Shown here: in pieces, positions 6,485-12,657 of the stretch
How positions within the stretch are numbered: position 1 is the stretch's first letter
Layout: every line of letters begins with the position of its first letter
NCBI RefSeq assembly: GCF_042679085.1
Contig: NZ_JBHTLQ010000079.1
Location: 1 to 12,657 of the forward strand
Reading direction: 5' to 3'
DNA length: 12,657 bases
Source of the DNA: Phenylobacterium conjunctum
Lineage (GTDB): Bacteria; Pseudomonadota; Alphaproteobacteria; Caulobacterales; Caulobacteraceae
The notes under the pieces: model-generated
The model's database searches: none
The model's input: only the letters and a program-made list of their open reading frames with translations
Told to the model about the DNA's origin: nothing
Made by a program: the position numbers and the translations under genes

Positions 6485-6694
6485 TTACGGCGTGGTGGTC
6501 GCCGTGGTGTCTTCTTCGCCGGCCACGGCGCTGATGACGTTGTCAAAAGCGGTGCCCGAAGCTTCGGTCAGGGCGTCGGACATGGAGAACACGCCGCCAG
6601 CCATGGCGCCGCCCATGGTCGAGTATTCGGTCGAGGTCAGACCCGCCTCGTCCTTCAGCAGAGCCGACACTTGATTGAAAAATTGACGCAGCAT
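6485..6694 (-). CDS. Flp-type major pilin of the Tad locus
   Basis: This 69-residue prepilin has a leader MLRQFFNQVSALLKDEAG, and cleavage after Gly18 gives LTSTEYS, with Glu5 and Tyr6 as in Flp pilins. The mature protein would be 51 residues: a Gly/Ser/Met-rich helix (TMGGAMAGGVFSMSDALTEASG) that is less hydrophobic than usual, then a C-terminal EEDTTATTTP. An ATG at 6694 is preceded by GGGGGGCAGGATC. An earlier in-frame ATG at 6727 is less likely. It heads the cpa/tad cluster, and its upstream region holds a CtrA-like box and a palindrome. A similar KDE-x-GLT-[ST]-x-EYS pattern is in the protein at 9505-9705. PilA-like role is inferred from position. Confidence 0.88.
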   Translation of the reverse strand: MLRQFFNQVSALLKDEAGLTSTEYSTMGGAMAGGVFSMSDALTEASGTAFDNVISAVAGEEDTTATTTP

Positions 6695-6721
6695 GATCCT
6701 GCCCCCCATTGGAAATCGCCT

Positions 6722-6735
6722 GAGCAATCTTGCTC
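6722..6735. promoter_or_regulatory. Small inverted repeat in the pilin 5' leader region
   Basis: GAGCAA-TC-TTGCTC is a perfect 6-base inverted repeat, 27-41 bases upstream of the pilin ATG. It may be an operator or, if transcribed, a leader hairpin. No independent support. Confidence 0.3.
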
Positions 6736-6765
6736 GGTTCGAGGAAGTGGCCTGATCCGACGTGC

Positions 6766-6780
6766 TTAGTCAAACCTTAA
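6766..6780 (-). promoter_or_regulatory. CtrA-like binding box at the pilin promoter
   Basis: On the minus strand the sequence reads TTAA-GGTTTGA-CTAA, which matches the CtrA consensus TTAA-N7-TTAA with one mismatch. It contains TTGACT, a possible -35 element, an arrangement known from CtrA-activated promoters. In Caulobacter pilA is CtrA-controlled. The box is 72-86 bases upstream of the pilin ATG. No convincing -10 was found at the right distance. Confidence 0.5.
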
Positions 6781-6812
6781 CCCGCTCAATTTGAGCGGAC
6801 ACTCCGTTAAGG
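6775..6812. promoter_or_regulatory. Palindrome within a wider inverted repeat, divergent intergenic region
   Basis: A perfect palindrome CCGCTCA-ATT-TGAGCGG (6782-6798) lies inside a wider inverted repeat CCTTAAC (6775-6781) / GTTAAGG (6806-6812). The inner element is shared with 1179-1193. It lies between the pilin (minus) and the plus-strand gene at 6954, so it could serve both promoters. The left arm overlaps the CtrA-like box. Confidence 0.5.
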
Positions 6813-6828
6813 CTAAATGCTCGTCCTG

Positions 6829-6834
6829 TATAAT
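6829..6834 (+). promoter_or_regulatory. Possible -10 element for the plus-strand membrane/aminopropyltransferase-like gene
   Basis: TATAAT is a perfect -10 hexamer, 119 bases upstream of the TTG start at 6954. No good -35 lies at 16-18 bases (only GTTAAG), so recognition may depend on an activator, perhaps at the nearby inverted repeats. The match alone is weak evidence in a 12-kb window. Confidence 0.35.
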
Positions 6835-6953
6835 GTGAGTTGCGTCTTGGCGCCGGGTTCCCGCGCACCGAGTAGGGACTAGTAAAGTGACAGGTTCAAT
6901 GTATTGGGCCTCACCACTTGATTTAACTAAAGCACTTTTGGGGGAGAAGGGCC

Positions 6954-9335
6954 TTGGGGGACGTCGCTACTGGAAGCCGCGGGGATGCGGCGCGAGGCGT
7001 GCCGATCTTTGTCGCGGCGACGTTCTTAAGCGCCTGCCTGGTTTTCCTCGTCGAGCCCATGGTCGCCAAGATGGTTCTCCCGCTCCTGGGGGGATCGCCG
7101 GCCGTCTGGAACACCAGTCTGGCCTTCTTCCAGTTCGCCCTGCTTTTCGGCTACGCCTACGCCCACCTGCTGCAGCGGGTGAAGAGCCTGAAGACCCAGG
7201 CCCTGGTCCACATCGCCGCCCTGGCGCTGGCGGTCCTGGCCTTGCCCTTGCGGGTCACCACCCTGCTGGGGCCGGCCAGCAACGACCATCCGGCGCTCTG
7301 GCTTCTGGGCGTGTTGGCCATCTCCATCGGCGCGCCGTTCGCCGTGCTCTCCGCCACAGCGCCGCTGGTCCAGGCCTGGTTCGCCCGCGTCTACAGGGGT
7401 GAGGGGGCTCCGCAGCCCTATCCGCTGTACGCGGCGTCCAACCTGGGCAGCCTCCTGGCCCTGCTGGCCTATCCCACCCTTGTCGAGCCCTTCTCGACCC
7501 TGGCGCACCAGCGGATGGGATGGAGCGCGCTCTACATCTGCTTCGCCATTCTGCTCTCGGTTGTCGCCTTGCGCGCGGCCCGGCAGGGCGGCGAAGTCGT
7601 GGTCGAGCAGCCGACGGAAGTCACGCCGCGGCCCAGCTGGAAGACTCGCCTGGGCTGGCTGCTGCTTTCGGCCGCGCCGTCCAGCCTGATGCTCGGGGTG
7701 ACCAATCACCTGGCCATGGACGTCGCCTCGACGCCGTTCCTGTGGGTCGGCCCCCTGGCGCTCTACCTTCTGACCTTTGTCATCGCTTTCGCCGACAAGC
7801 CGCCGATCCGCCTGAACCAGGCTTTGCTGGCCCAGGCGGTGATCGTGCCGATCTGCGCGGCCTTCGCGCCCTATGTCACCGGCCCGATCGCCTTCCAGAT
7901 CATCCTGCACCTGGCGACCTTCTTCGTTACGGCGCTGGTCTGCCACCTGGTGCTGGTGGGCAAGCGCCCGGCGCCGGACCACCTGACGGAGTTCTATTTC
8001 TGGATGTCGCTGGGCGGCGTGGTCGGCGGCGGGTTCAACGCCTTCGTCGCCCCGCTGCTGTTCTCCAATGTCTGGGAATACCCGATCATCCTGGTCCTGG
8101 CCCTGCTGGCCCGGCCCTGGGAGGGCTGGCGGATCGACCGCTGGCGGCTCGGCGTTGTTGCGACCTGTATTGTCCTGACGGTGCTGGCGCCCATCACCGC
8201 CCAGCTCTGGGGCTATGACTCCGACGAGCTGGAGATCGTCCGCAAGGGCCTGCTGCTCGGCGCGGCGATCTACGCTGTGCCCGTGCGAAACCTGACGCCC
8301 TACTTCGTGGGCCTCGTGGCGCTGATCTCCTTCTGCGCCGAGCATGTGGGCGACCGGATCAACTCCGGTCCCAGCTTCCGCAACTTCTTCGGGGTGATCT
8401 CCGAGTCCATCGAGACCGATGACGATCTCGGCGACATCAAGATCATCTCGCACGGCAGCACCCTGCACGGCGCCCAGGCCCAGGATCCGGAACTGCGCTG
8501 CAAGCCGCTGCTCTACTACAACGACGCCACCCCGATCGGCGCGGTGTTCGCCAAGGTGACCTCGGCGCCGACTCCGGTGCGCATGGGCGTGGTTGGCCTG
8601 GGCGCCGGCGTGGTCTCCACGATCACCCGTCCCGGCGATGTGCTCGACTATTTCGAGATCAACCCGGTGGTGGTGAAACTCGCCAAGGATCCGGAAGAGT
8701 TCACGTTCCTGTCGAACTGTTCCAAGGGCAAGGTCAACGTCATCCTGGGCGACGCGCGGTTCACGGTCGAGGAACAGCCAAACCAGCTCTACGACTTCCT
8801 GATGATCGACGCCTTCTCGTCGGACGCCATTCCGGCCCACCTGATGACCGTCGAAGCCATGAAGATCTACCTGGCCAAGCTCAAGCCGGGCGGCGTGCTC
8901 ATGGTGCACATCTCGAACCGTAACCTGGAGCTGGCGAGCCCGGCCATGGCGGTGGCGAAGGCGGCGGGGGGCTATGCCCGGCTCAACGACTTCGACACCG
9001 ATGAGGAGGGCTACACCTCCGCGGCCCTGACCGTGATGATCGTCGGCAAGTCCGCCCAGGTGGTGGACCAGTATGCGGTCGGCGAGGGCTGGACCGCGAC
9101 TCCGCCCGAGGTGGTTCGCCCCTGGACGGATGACTACACCAACCTGATGGGCGCCCTGATCCGCCGCGCCAAGCAGGAATGGGCGAACGCCACCGCGCCT
9201 GACGATGACGAGGATGAGGCCGAGGACGACTCCGCCGCCACCGACGACGAGGGCGAGGGGGAAGACGATACGGAGACCGCCGCGCCGACGCCGCCGGTCG
9301 CCGCCGCGCCGGCCAATCCGGCGACCAAGCCCTAG
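6954..9335 (+). CDS. Multi-spanning membrane protein fused to spermidine-synthase-like domain
   Basis: This 793-residue protein has about a dozen hydrophobic segments in its first 460 residues. They include the family patterns PLYAASNLGSLLALLAYP and LTEFYFWMSLGGVVGGGFNAF. A C-terminal aminopropyltransferase-like Rossmann domain follows: FRNFFGV near 476, HGSTLHGAQ near 499, the SAM-type loop GLGAG near 548, then EINP, GDAR and DAFSSDAIPAHLMT near 618. The last 45 residues are acidic (DDDEDEAEDDSAATDDEGEG) and then Ala/Pro-rich. Proteins of this kind are annotated as fused MFS/spermidine synthases; their substrate is not established. The start is a TTG at 6954 with GGAGAAGG just upstream. A GTG at 6999 is the main alternative. 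It is transcribed away from the tad locus and shares its intergenic region. Confidence 0.85.
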   Translation: MGDVATGSRGDAARGVPIFVAATFLSACLVFLVEPMVAKMVLPLLGGSPAVWNTSLAFFQFALLFGYAYAHLLQRVKSLKTQALVHIAALALAVLALPLRVTTLLGPASNDHPALWLLGVLAISIGAPFAVLSATAPLVQAWFARVYRGEGAPQPYPLYAASNLGSLLALLAYPTLVEPFSTLAHQRMGWSALYICFAILLSVVALRAARQGGEVVVEQPTEVTPRPSWKTRLGWLLLSAAPSSLMLGVTNHLAMDVASTPFLWVGPLALYLLTFVIAFADKPPIRLNQALLAQAVIVPICAAFAPYVTGPIAFQIILHLATFFVTALVCHLVLVGKRPAPDHLTEFYFWMSLGGVVGGGFNAFVAPLLFSNVWEYPIILVLALLARPWEGWRIDRWRLGVVATCIVLTVLAPITAQLWGYDSDELEIVRKGLLLGAAIYAVPVRNLTPYFVGLVALISFCAEHVGDRINSGPSFRNFFGVISESIETDDDLGDIKIISHGSTLHGAQAQDPELRCKPLLYYNDATPIGAVFAKVTSAPTPVRMGVVGLGAGVVSTITRPGDVLDYFEINPVVVKLAKDPEEFTFLSNCSKGKVNVILGDARFTVEEQPNQLYDFLMIDAFSSDAIPAHLMTVEAMKIYLAKLKPGGVLMVHISNRNLELASPAMAVAKAAGGYARLNDFDTDEEGYTSAALTVMIVGKSAQVVDQYAVGEGWTATPPEVVRPWTDDYTNLMGALIRRAKQEWANATAPDDDEDEAEDDSAATDDEGEGEDDTETAAPTPPVAAAPANPATKP

Positions 9336-9342
9336 GGCTCGG

Positions 9343-9391
9343 CGCCGGGTGTGGCCGGATGGTGGTTCGTCCGCCGCCAGCCCACCCGGCG
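9343..9391 (+). terminator. Possible terminator hairpin after the plus-strand membrane gene
   Basis: A perfect 9-base inverted repeat (CGCCGGGTG / CACCCGGCG) with a 31-base interior lies 7 bases after the stop. The interior can form a further short stem. The nearest T-run is only TTTT about 8 bases later, so a strong intrinsic terminator is not assured. Confidence 0.35.
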
Positions 9392-9504
9392 TGTGTCAGG
9401 TTTTAGGGTGAACGCCTTGAAACCATGTCTTTTCGCTTCGAATTAGGGCCTGACGCCTAGGCTGATCCCAACAAGAACTGGGATAAGTCCAGGTGAAGAC
9501 GGTG

Positions 9505-9705
9505 ATGGGTGGGGTCCTGGCGCGTGCGCCGGACCTGGGGCGGCTGACGCGGGCGCTGATCGCTCTCGTCAAGGACGAACGCGGCTTGACCACGGTGGAG
9601 TATTCCGCCGCCGGTGGGGTGCTTTCGGCGATGATCTTTGTGGCCGCTTCGGCCTTGCGTGACGCTCAGGCTGAAGCGGTCGCCTCAATGTTTGACCACG
9701 ACTAG
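9505..9705 (+). CDS. Solitary Flp-type prepilin next to cellulose genes
   Basis: This 66-residue protein has a basic leader ending in LVKDERG, then LTTVEYSAAGGVLSAMIFVAASAL. Cleavage after Gly would leave a 39-residue mature pilin with Glu5-Tyr6. The KDE-x-GLT-x-EYS block resembles the pilin at 6694, so the two are probably paralogues. I prefer the ATG at 9505 because AGGTGAAG lies upstream; a GTG at 9493 is possible and adds 4 residues. It lies 169 bases after the membrane/aminopropyltransferase-like gene and has only weak promoter-like elements (TTGAAA near 9417). Its TAG stop overlaps the bcsD stop in a shared CTAG. It may feed the same Tad machine, or it may be a spare or alternative subunit. 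No prepilin peptidase lies next to it. Confidence 0.8.
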   Translation: MGGVLARAPDLGRLTRALIALVKDERGLTTVEYSAAGGVLSAMIFVAASALRDAQAEAVASMFDHD

Positions 9706-10175
9706 GGCAGCCGTCCGAAGCTGAGCACGACCGCGTCTTCGCTGGCCTCCAGGTCCAACCGCGCGGCCAGCGATGCGCCGGCGCCCTGGTGTCTGAGCCA
9801 GCCGGAATAGAGCCCTTCCAGCACCGCGGCGAACGCCGCCGGCCACGGGCCTTCGGCGTCCTCAGCGATGCGCCACGGCCCGGCCTCATGGCGAATGACC
9901 AGGGCCTGGCCATGGTCCTCGAACGCCGCCAGGCCCCAATCCATCTCCGCAAGCCGCGCATTGGTGAGGCGGCTCAGGTCACCCAGGCTCTCAGCCGGGG
10001 GCAGGGGCGCGGCCCTGGCCATCCGCTCGCCCATCTGGCGCAGGAAGCCGCGCGAGGCCTCCGCGCCGACATTCTCGAACAGTTCGCCGGCCAGGGCGGC
10101 CAGGAAGCCGCGCCACTGGGGCGCGACCTGGCGTTCGGCGTAGTAGGCGAGGCGGGGATCATCGGGCGTTTGCAT
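9702..10175 (-). CDS. bcsD: Cellulose synthase subunit D (BcsD)
   Basis: This 157-residue protein matches the size and general pattern of BcsD, the periplasmic ring-forming subunit that helps organise cellulose export and fibril crystallinity in producers such as Komagataeibacter. It has no signal peptide or membrane helix. Features are an N-terminal YYAERQVAPQWRGFLAALAGELFENVG and a helical RGFLRQMGERMA. A C-terminal part (VLEGLYSGWLRHQGAG) follows. It starts two bases after the bcsC stop (TGA-GC-ATG), with GGAGGA just upstream inside bcsC, so it is clearly in the same operon. The identification rests on size, pattern and context; I could not run a search. Confidence 0.83.
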   Translation of the reverse strand: MQTPDDPRLAYYAERQVAPQWRGFLAALAGELFENVGAEASRGFLRQMGERMARAAPLPPAESLGDLSRLTNARLAEMDWGLAAFEDHGQALVIRHEAGPWRIAEDAEGPWPAAFAAVLEGLYSGWLRHQGAGASLAARLDLEASEDAVVLSFGRLP

Positions 10176-10177
10176 GC

Positions 10178-12657
10178 TCAGCGTCCTCCAAAGGTCTTCT
10201 TCAGGAAGACCCCGAGTTTGAACTCGTTGTACTGGCCGAAGGTGTCGAGGCCGGCGTGACCGCCGAGCGTGGTGCTGCGCCCGATGCGGTACTCGCCCTT
10301 GACCTCGCCGGAGACCCCGAAGCCGGAGCGGCTGGTCCCGGCGTGGACGGCGGAGACCTCCGCCGACTGGCCGGCGGCGTAGGTGATCTTGCCCTGGCGG
10401 GCCGGATCGGTGGGGAAGATCGGCGAGGGATCCTCGCTATAGGCCGAGAAGCCCGGCGCCAGCTTCACGTCCCAGCTCCAGCGGTCGCCCTTGGCGGTGT
10501 AGCTGACCGGGAAGGACAGGCTGACATACTGCTGCGGGCTGAAGTATCCGCCCTGACCCAGGCTGAAGTGGCGCAGGTTCTTCTCATAGGCCTGGGCGTT
10601 GAGGTTGGCGCCCAGCTTCACTGTCCCATGCTCGCCCTGATAGGCGGTGACATAGCCGCCCAGATTGACCTCGTAGCCGGTGTTGCTGGCGACCCCGCGC
10701 CCGGTGAGCCGCTTGGCCGCGACCTCGCCATAGGCGCCGATCCCATTGCCCCGGTCGTAGGAGGCGCCGAGCGTCACCTGATCCTTGGTGACGCCGCCCC
10801 AGGTCTGGCCAGTATAGGCGTCCTTCAGGCCCGCATAGGACAGCACGCTGTCGGTGACCGCGCGCCGCTCCAGGCCAAGCTTGAGGGCGGCGGGGCCGAG
10901 CTTCGGGGTCCATTGCAGGCCCCCGACCACGGTGGTGTGGCCAAAGCCCGCCGGGGTGATCCCGACATCGCCGGAGAAGCCCTCGGACTTGAAGCCGACC
11001 TTGAAACCGACCCCGGAGACCTGGGGCGAGGTGGCGCGCGCCACCACCGGAACCGGCGGGGTCTGGAGCTTGCCGGCGGCGACCTCCAGGGGAGCCGTCC
11101 CGATGCCGGCGGCGGTGAAGCCGCCGCTGGTTCCTGCGCGCAGGGTGGTGGGCGTCACCTCGGCGCTGATCCGGCCGCCAAAGGCCGGGGCCGAGACGCC
11201 CAGCCGGGTCTCGATCTCGGTCACCCGGCTGGTCCCGGCGTCGCCGCTGCGGGCGCGGATGTCGAAGCCCGTGTCGACCGCGATGGCGTGGTCTTCGGCC
11301 AGGTCGTCCAGTTCGGCGGCGATGCGGCTCTGCAGGGGCGCATCGGCGGCCACAGTCATCGGTGCGTCGCCGAAGCTGGGCAGCAAGCCCGCAAGGCTCC
11401 GCTTGGCCGAGGGCGCGGCCTGGGGATAGGCCGGGATCGCCGGGCCTTGCCCGCTCGCCTGCATCGGGAAGGACGCCGGCTGCAGGGCCGGGCCGTACAG
11501 GCTTTGCGGCGCGAACGGGTTGCTCGCCGCTCGGCTTCCCGCGAACGGGTTGGGGCCGAGCGCCCCGCCGACCAGGATCGGGTTCTGGGCCAGGGCCTGG
11601 CCCGGGACGCCTGTAGGCGCGCCGGTGTGGCTGAGCGACTGGGCGGTGCGGAACGCCCGGGCGGCGGCCCGGTCATGGCCGCGGGCCTTCTCCATGCGGC
11701 CCAGCTCGAAATAGAGCTCGGCCTTGGCCGGCGCGGCCTTGAGGCCCAGGGCGAGGCGTTGCTCGGCGCGGCCCCAGTCCTCGGCGTCGATGGCGGCGCG
11801 GGCGGCCTCCAGCAGCACGTCGGCGTCGCTGGGCGACATGCGGACCAGGGCGTCATAGACCTGGGCGGCCTGGGCCTTGAGCCCGCCGGCCTGGCAGAGC
11901 CGCGCCAGGGCGGCGGTCAGGCCCTTGTCGCCGGGCGCGGCGTTGAACGCTGCCGACAGGGTGTCGAACGCCCCGGCATAGTCCCCGGCGGTCCGCTGCT
12001 GGTCGGCCTTGCGCACGGCGTAGCCGGTCATCAGGCGGGTCAGGGCGGCCTGGTCTTCGCCGCCGCGGGCCTGGGCCTTCAGCGAAGCCAGCATCTGCTC
12101 GGTGGCAAGGTCCTGGCCCGAGGCGGCCAGCACCTCGACAAAGCCCGCCCCGTCGCCAGGGCGAGCCCCGGTCGGCAGCGGCGCCTCGGCGGCGGCGCGA
12201 GCCATGGCGCCGGCTTGATAGGCGTCCCCCAGGTCATAGAGGGCGAGCGCCAGACGGGAGCGGGCGGCGAAGTCGGCGCCGGCCGCATCGGCCTGGCCCC
12301 GCAGCAGGATCACCGCCCGGGTGGTCAGGCCTTGAGCCGCCAGGGCCTTGGCCTCCTGGATAGAGCCGTCCAGGGACAGTCGCCGGGCCAGGGCCTTCAC
12401 GTCGGCGGTCCGGCGGGTCTCGGGAATGCGCCGCAGGATCGAGGCGGCTTCCGCGAGGCGGTTGCGCGAGGCCGCGTAGAGGGCGGCCGCCGACAGGGCG
12501 TCGGGGCCGGCGTTGGCGGCCGACAGCGGCGCGGCCACGCTGGCCGCCTGGGCCGCATCGCCATGCTCGGCCAGGAACCGGGCGTAGTCATAGCGGATCC
12601 AGGGATCGTCCGGCGCCGCGGCCAGGGCGTTGGCCAGGGCCGCGCCGGCGCCGAAGA
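10178..12657 (-). CDS. bcsC: Cellulose export outer-membrane protein BcsC, 5' end beyond the window
   Basis: About 825 C-terminal residues are visible. The reading frame is open to the right edge, so the N-terminus lies outside. The start side shows tetratricopeptide-like helices (for example AAAPDDPWIRYDYARFLAEH near the edge, and LYFELGRMEKARGHDRAARAF-like later). These scaffold cellulose export in the periplasm. A Gly/Pro/Ala/Asn linker follows (about 11350-11640), which includes two NPFAGS/NPFAPQ-like units. Then comes the beta-barrel domain: DIRARSGDAGTSRVTEIETRLG, GEVAAKRLTGRG, FGQYNEFKLGVFLKKTF at the end. The barrel lets the polymer cross the outer membrane. bcsD follows two bases later. 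bcsA and bcsB would be expected further right, but they are not in the window. Confidence 0.9.
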   Translation of the reverse strand, partial: FGAGAALANALAAAPDDPWIRYDYARFLAEHGDAAQAASVAAPLSAANAGPDALSAAALYAASRNRLAEAASILRRIPETRRTADVKALARRLSLDGSIQEAKALAAQGLTTRAVILLRGQADAAGADFAARSRLALALYDLGDAYQAGAMARAAAEAPLPTGARPGDGAGFVEVLAASGQDLATEQMLASLKAQARGGEDQAALTRLMTGYAVRKADQQRTAGDYAGAFDTLSAAFNAAPGDKGLTAALARLCQAGGLKAQAAQVYDALVRMSPSDADVLLEAARAAIDAEDWGRAEQRLALGLKAAPAKAELYFELGRMEKARGHDRAAARAFRTAQSLSHTGAPTGVPGQALAQNPILVGGALGPNPFAGSRAASNPFAPQSLYGPALQPASFPMQASGQGPAIPAYPQAAPSAKRSLAGLLPSFGDAPMTVAADAPLQSRIAAELDDLAEDHAIAVDTGFDIRARSGDAGTSRVTEIETRLGVSAPAFGGRISAEVTPTTLRAGTSGGFTAAGIGTAPLEVAAGKLQTPPVPVVARATSPQVSGVGFKVGFKSEGFSGDVGITPAGFGHTTVVGGLQWTPKLGPAALKLGLERRAVTDSVLSYAGLKDAYTGQTWGGVTKDQVTLGASYDRGNGIGAYGEVAAKRLTGRGVASNTGYEVNLGGYVTAYQGEHGTVKLGANLNAQAYEKNLRHFSLGQGGYFSPQQYVSLSFPVSYTAKGDRWSWDVKLAPGFSAYSEDPSPIFPTDPARQGKITYAAGQSAEVSAVHAGTSRSGFGVSGEVKGEYRIGRSTTLGGHAGLDTFGQYNEFKLGVFLKKTFGGR

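Noticed and set aside
6695..6800. Sigma-54 promoter for the pilin
   Set aside because: I looked for GG-N10-GC with TTGC spacing upstream of both the pilin and the lysine-rich gene and found no good match.
7026..8909. Long minus-strand reading frame of about 627 codons
   Set aside because: It lies wholly opposite the well-supported plus-strand membrane/aminopropyltransferase-like gene, and its translation is rich in His/Gln/Arg/Gly as expected of an antisense frame in GC-rich DNA.
1..12657. CRISPR array, IS element, integrase, tRNA or rRNA
   Set aside because: No regular spaced repeats, transposase motifs or RNA gene structure were visible.

Overview
The window looks like chromosomal DNA of a high-GC alphaproteobacterium, most likely Caulobacterales (Caulobacter/Phenylobacterium-like). 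The inference rests on the Tad/Cpa gene set in the order pilin, cpaA, cpaB, cpaC, cpaF, tadB, tadC, on a CtrA-like TTAA-N7-TTAA box upstream of the pilin, and on strongly GC-rich third codon positions. The genus is not certain.

Layout. (i) Positions 1-220 hold no gene I can support. (ii) Positions 221-6694, minus strand, hold a compact Tad-type (Flp) pilus locus. Reading leftwards it contains a Flp-type pilin, a CpaA/TadV prepilin peptidase, an unrecognised 45-residue membrane protein (5920-5783), CpaB, the CpaC secretin, the CpaF ATPase, and short TadB and TadC platform proteins. A second unit follows: a secreted, extremely lysine-rich protein, a pilin-like protein with a C-terminal cysteine pair, and a small putative secreted protein. 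From cpaB to tadC every gene overlaps the next by about 4 bases, so they are one translationally coupled unit. (iii) Positions 6695-6953 are a divergent regulatory region with a CtrA-like box, a 17-base palindrome, a flanking inverted repeat and a TATAAT element. (iv) Positions 6954-9335, plus strand, encode a membrane protein fused to a spermidine-synthase-like domain with an acidic tail. (v) Positions 9505-9705, plus strand, encode a solitary Flp-type pilin. Its stop codon overlaps that of (vi) the minus-strand cellulose export genes bcsD (9702-10175) and bcsC (10178 to the right edge, 5' end missing).

How it may work together. The Tad genes encode the core of a pilus machine: pilin, peptidase, secretin, ATPase and two platform proteins. 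No cpaD, cpaE/tadZ, tadD, tadF or tadG is seen here. The secretin, TadB, TadC and ATPase are all shorter than usual, which suggests a reduced or divergent Tad system. A nearly identical palindrome (CGCTCA-N3-TGAGCG) lies 85-90 bases upstream of both the major pilin and the lysine-rich gene, which suggests that the two units are co-regulated. Proximity to cellulose export genes suggests a surface-attachment or matrix region, but that is inference from position only.
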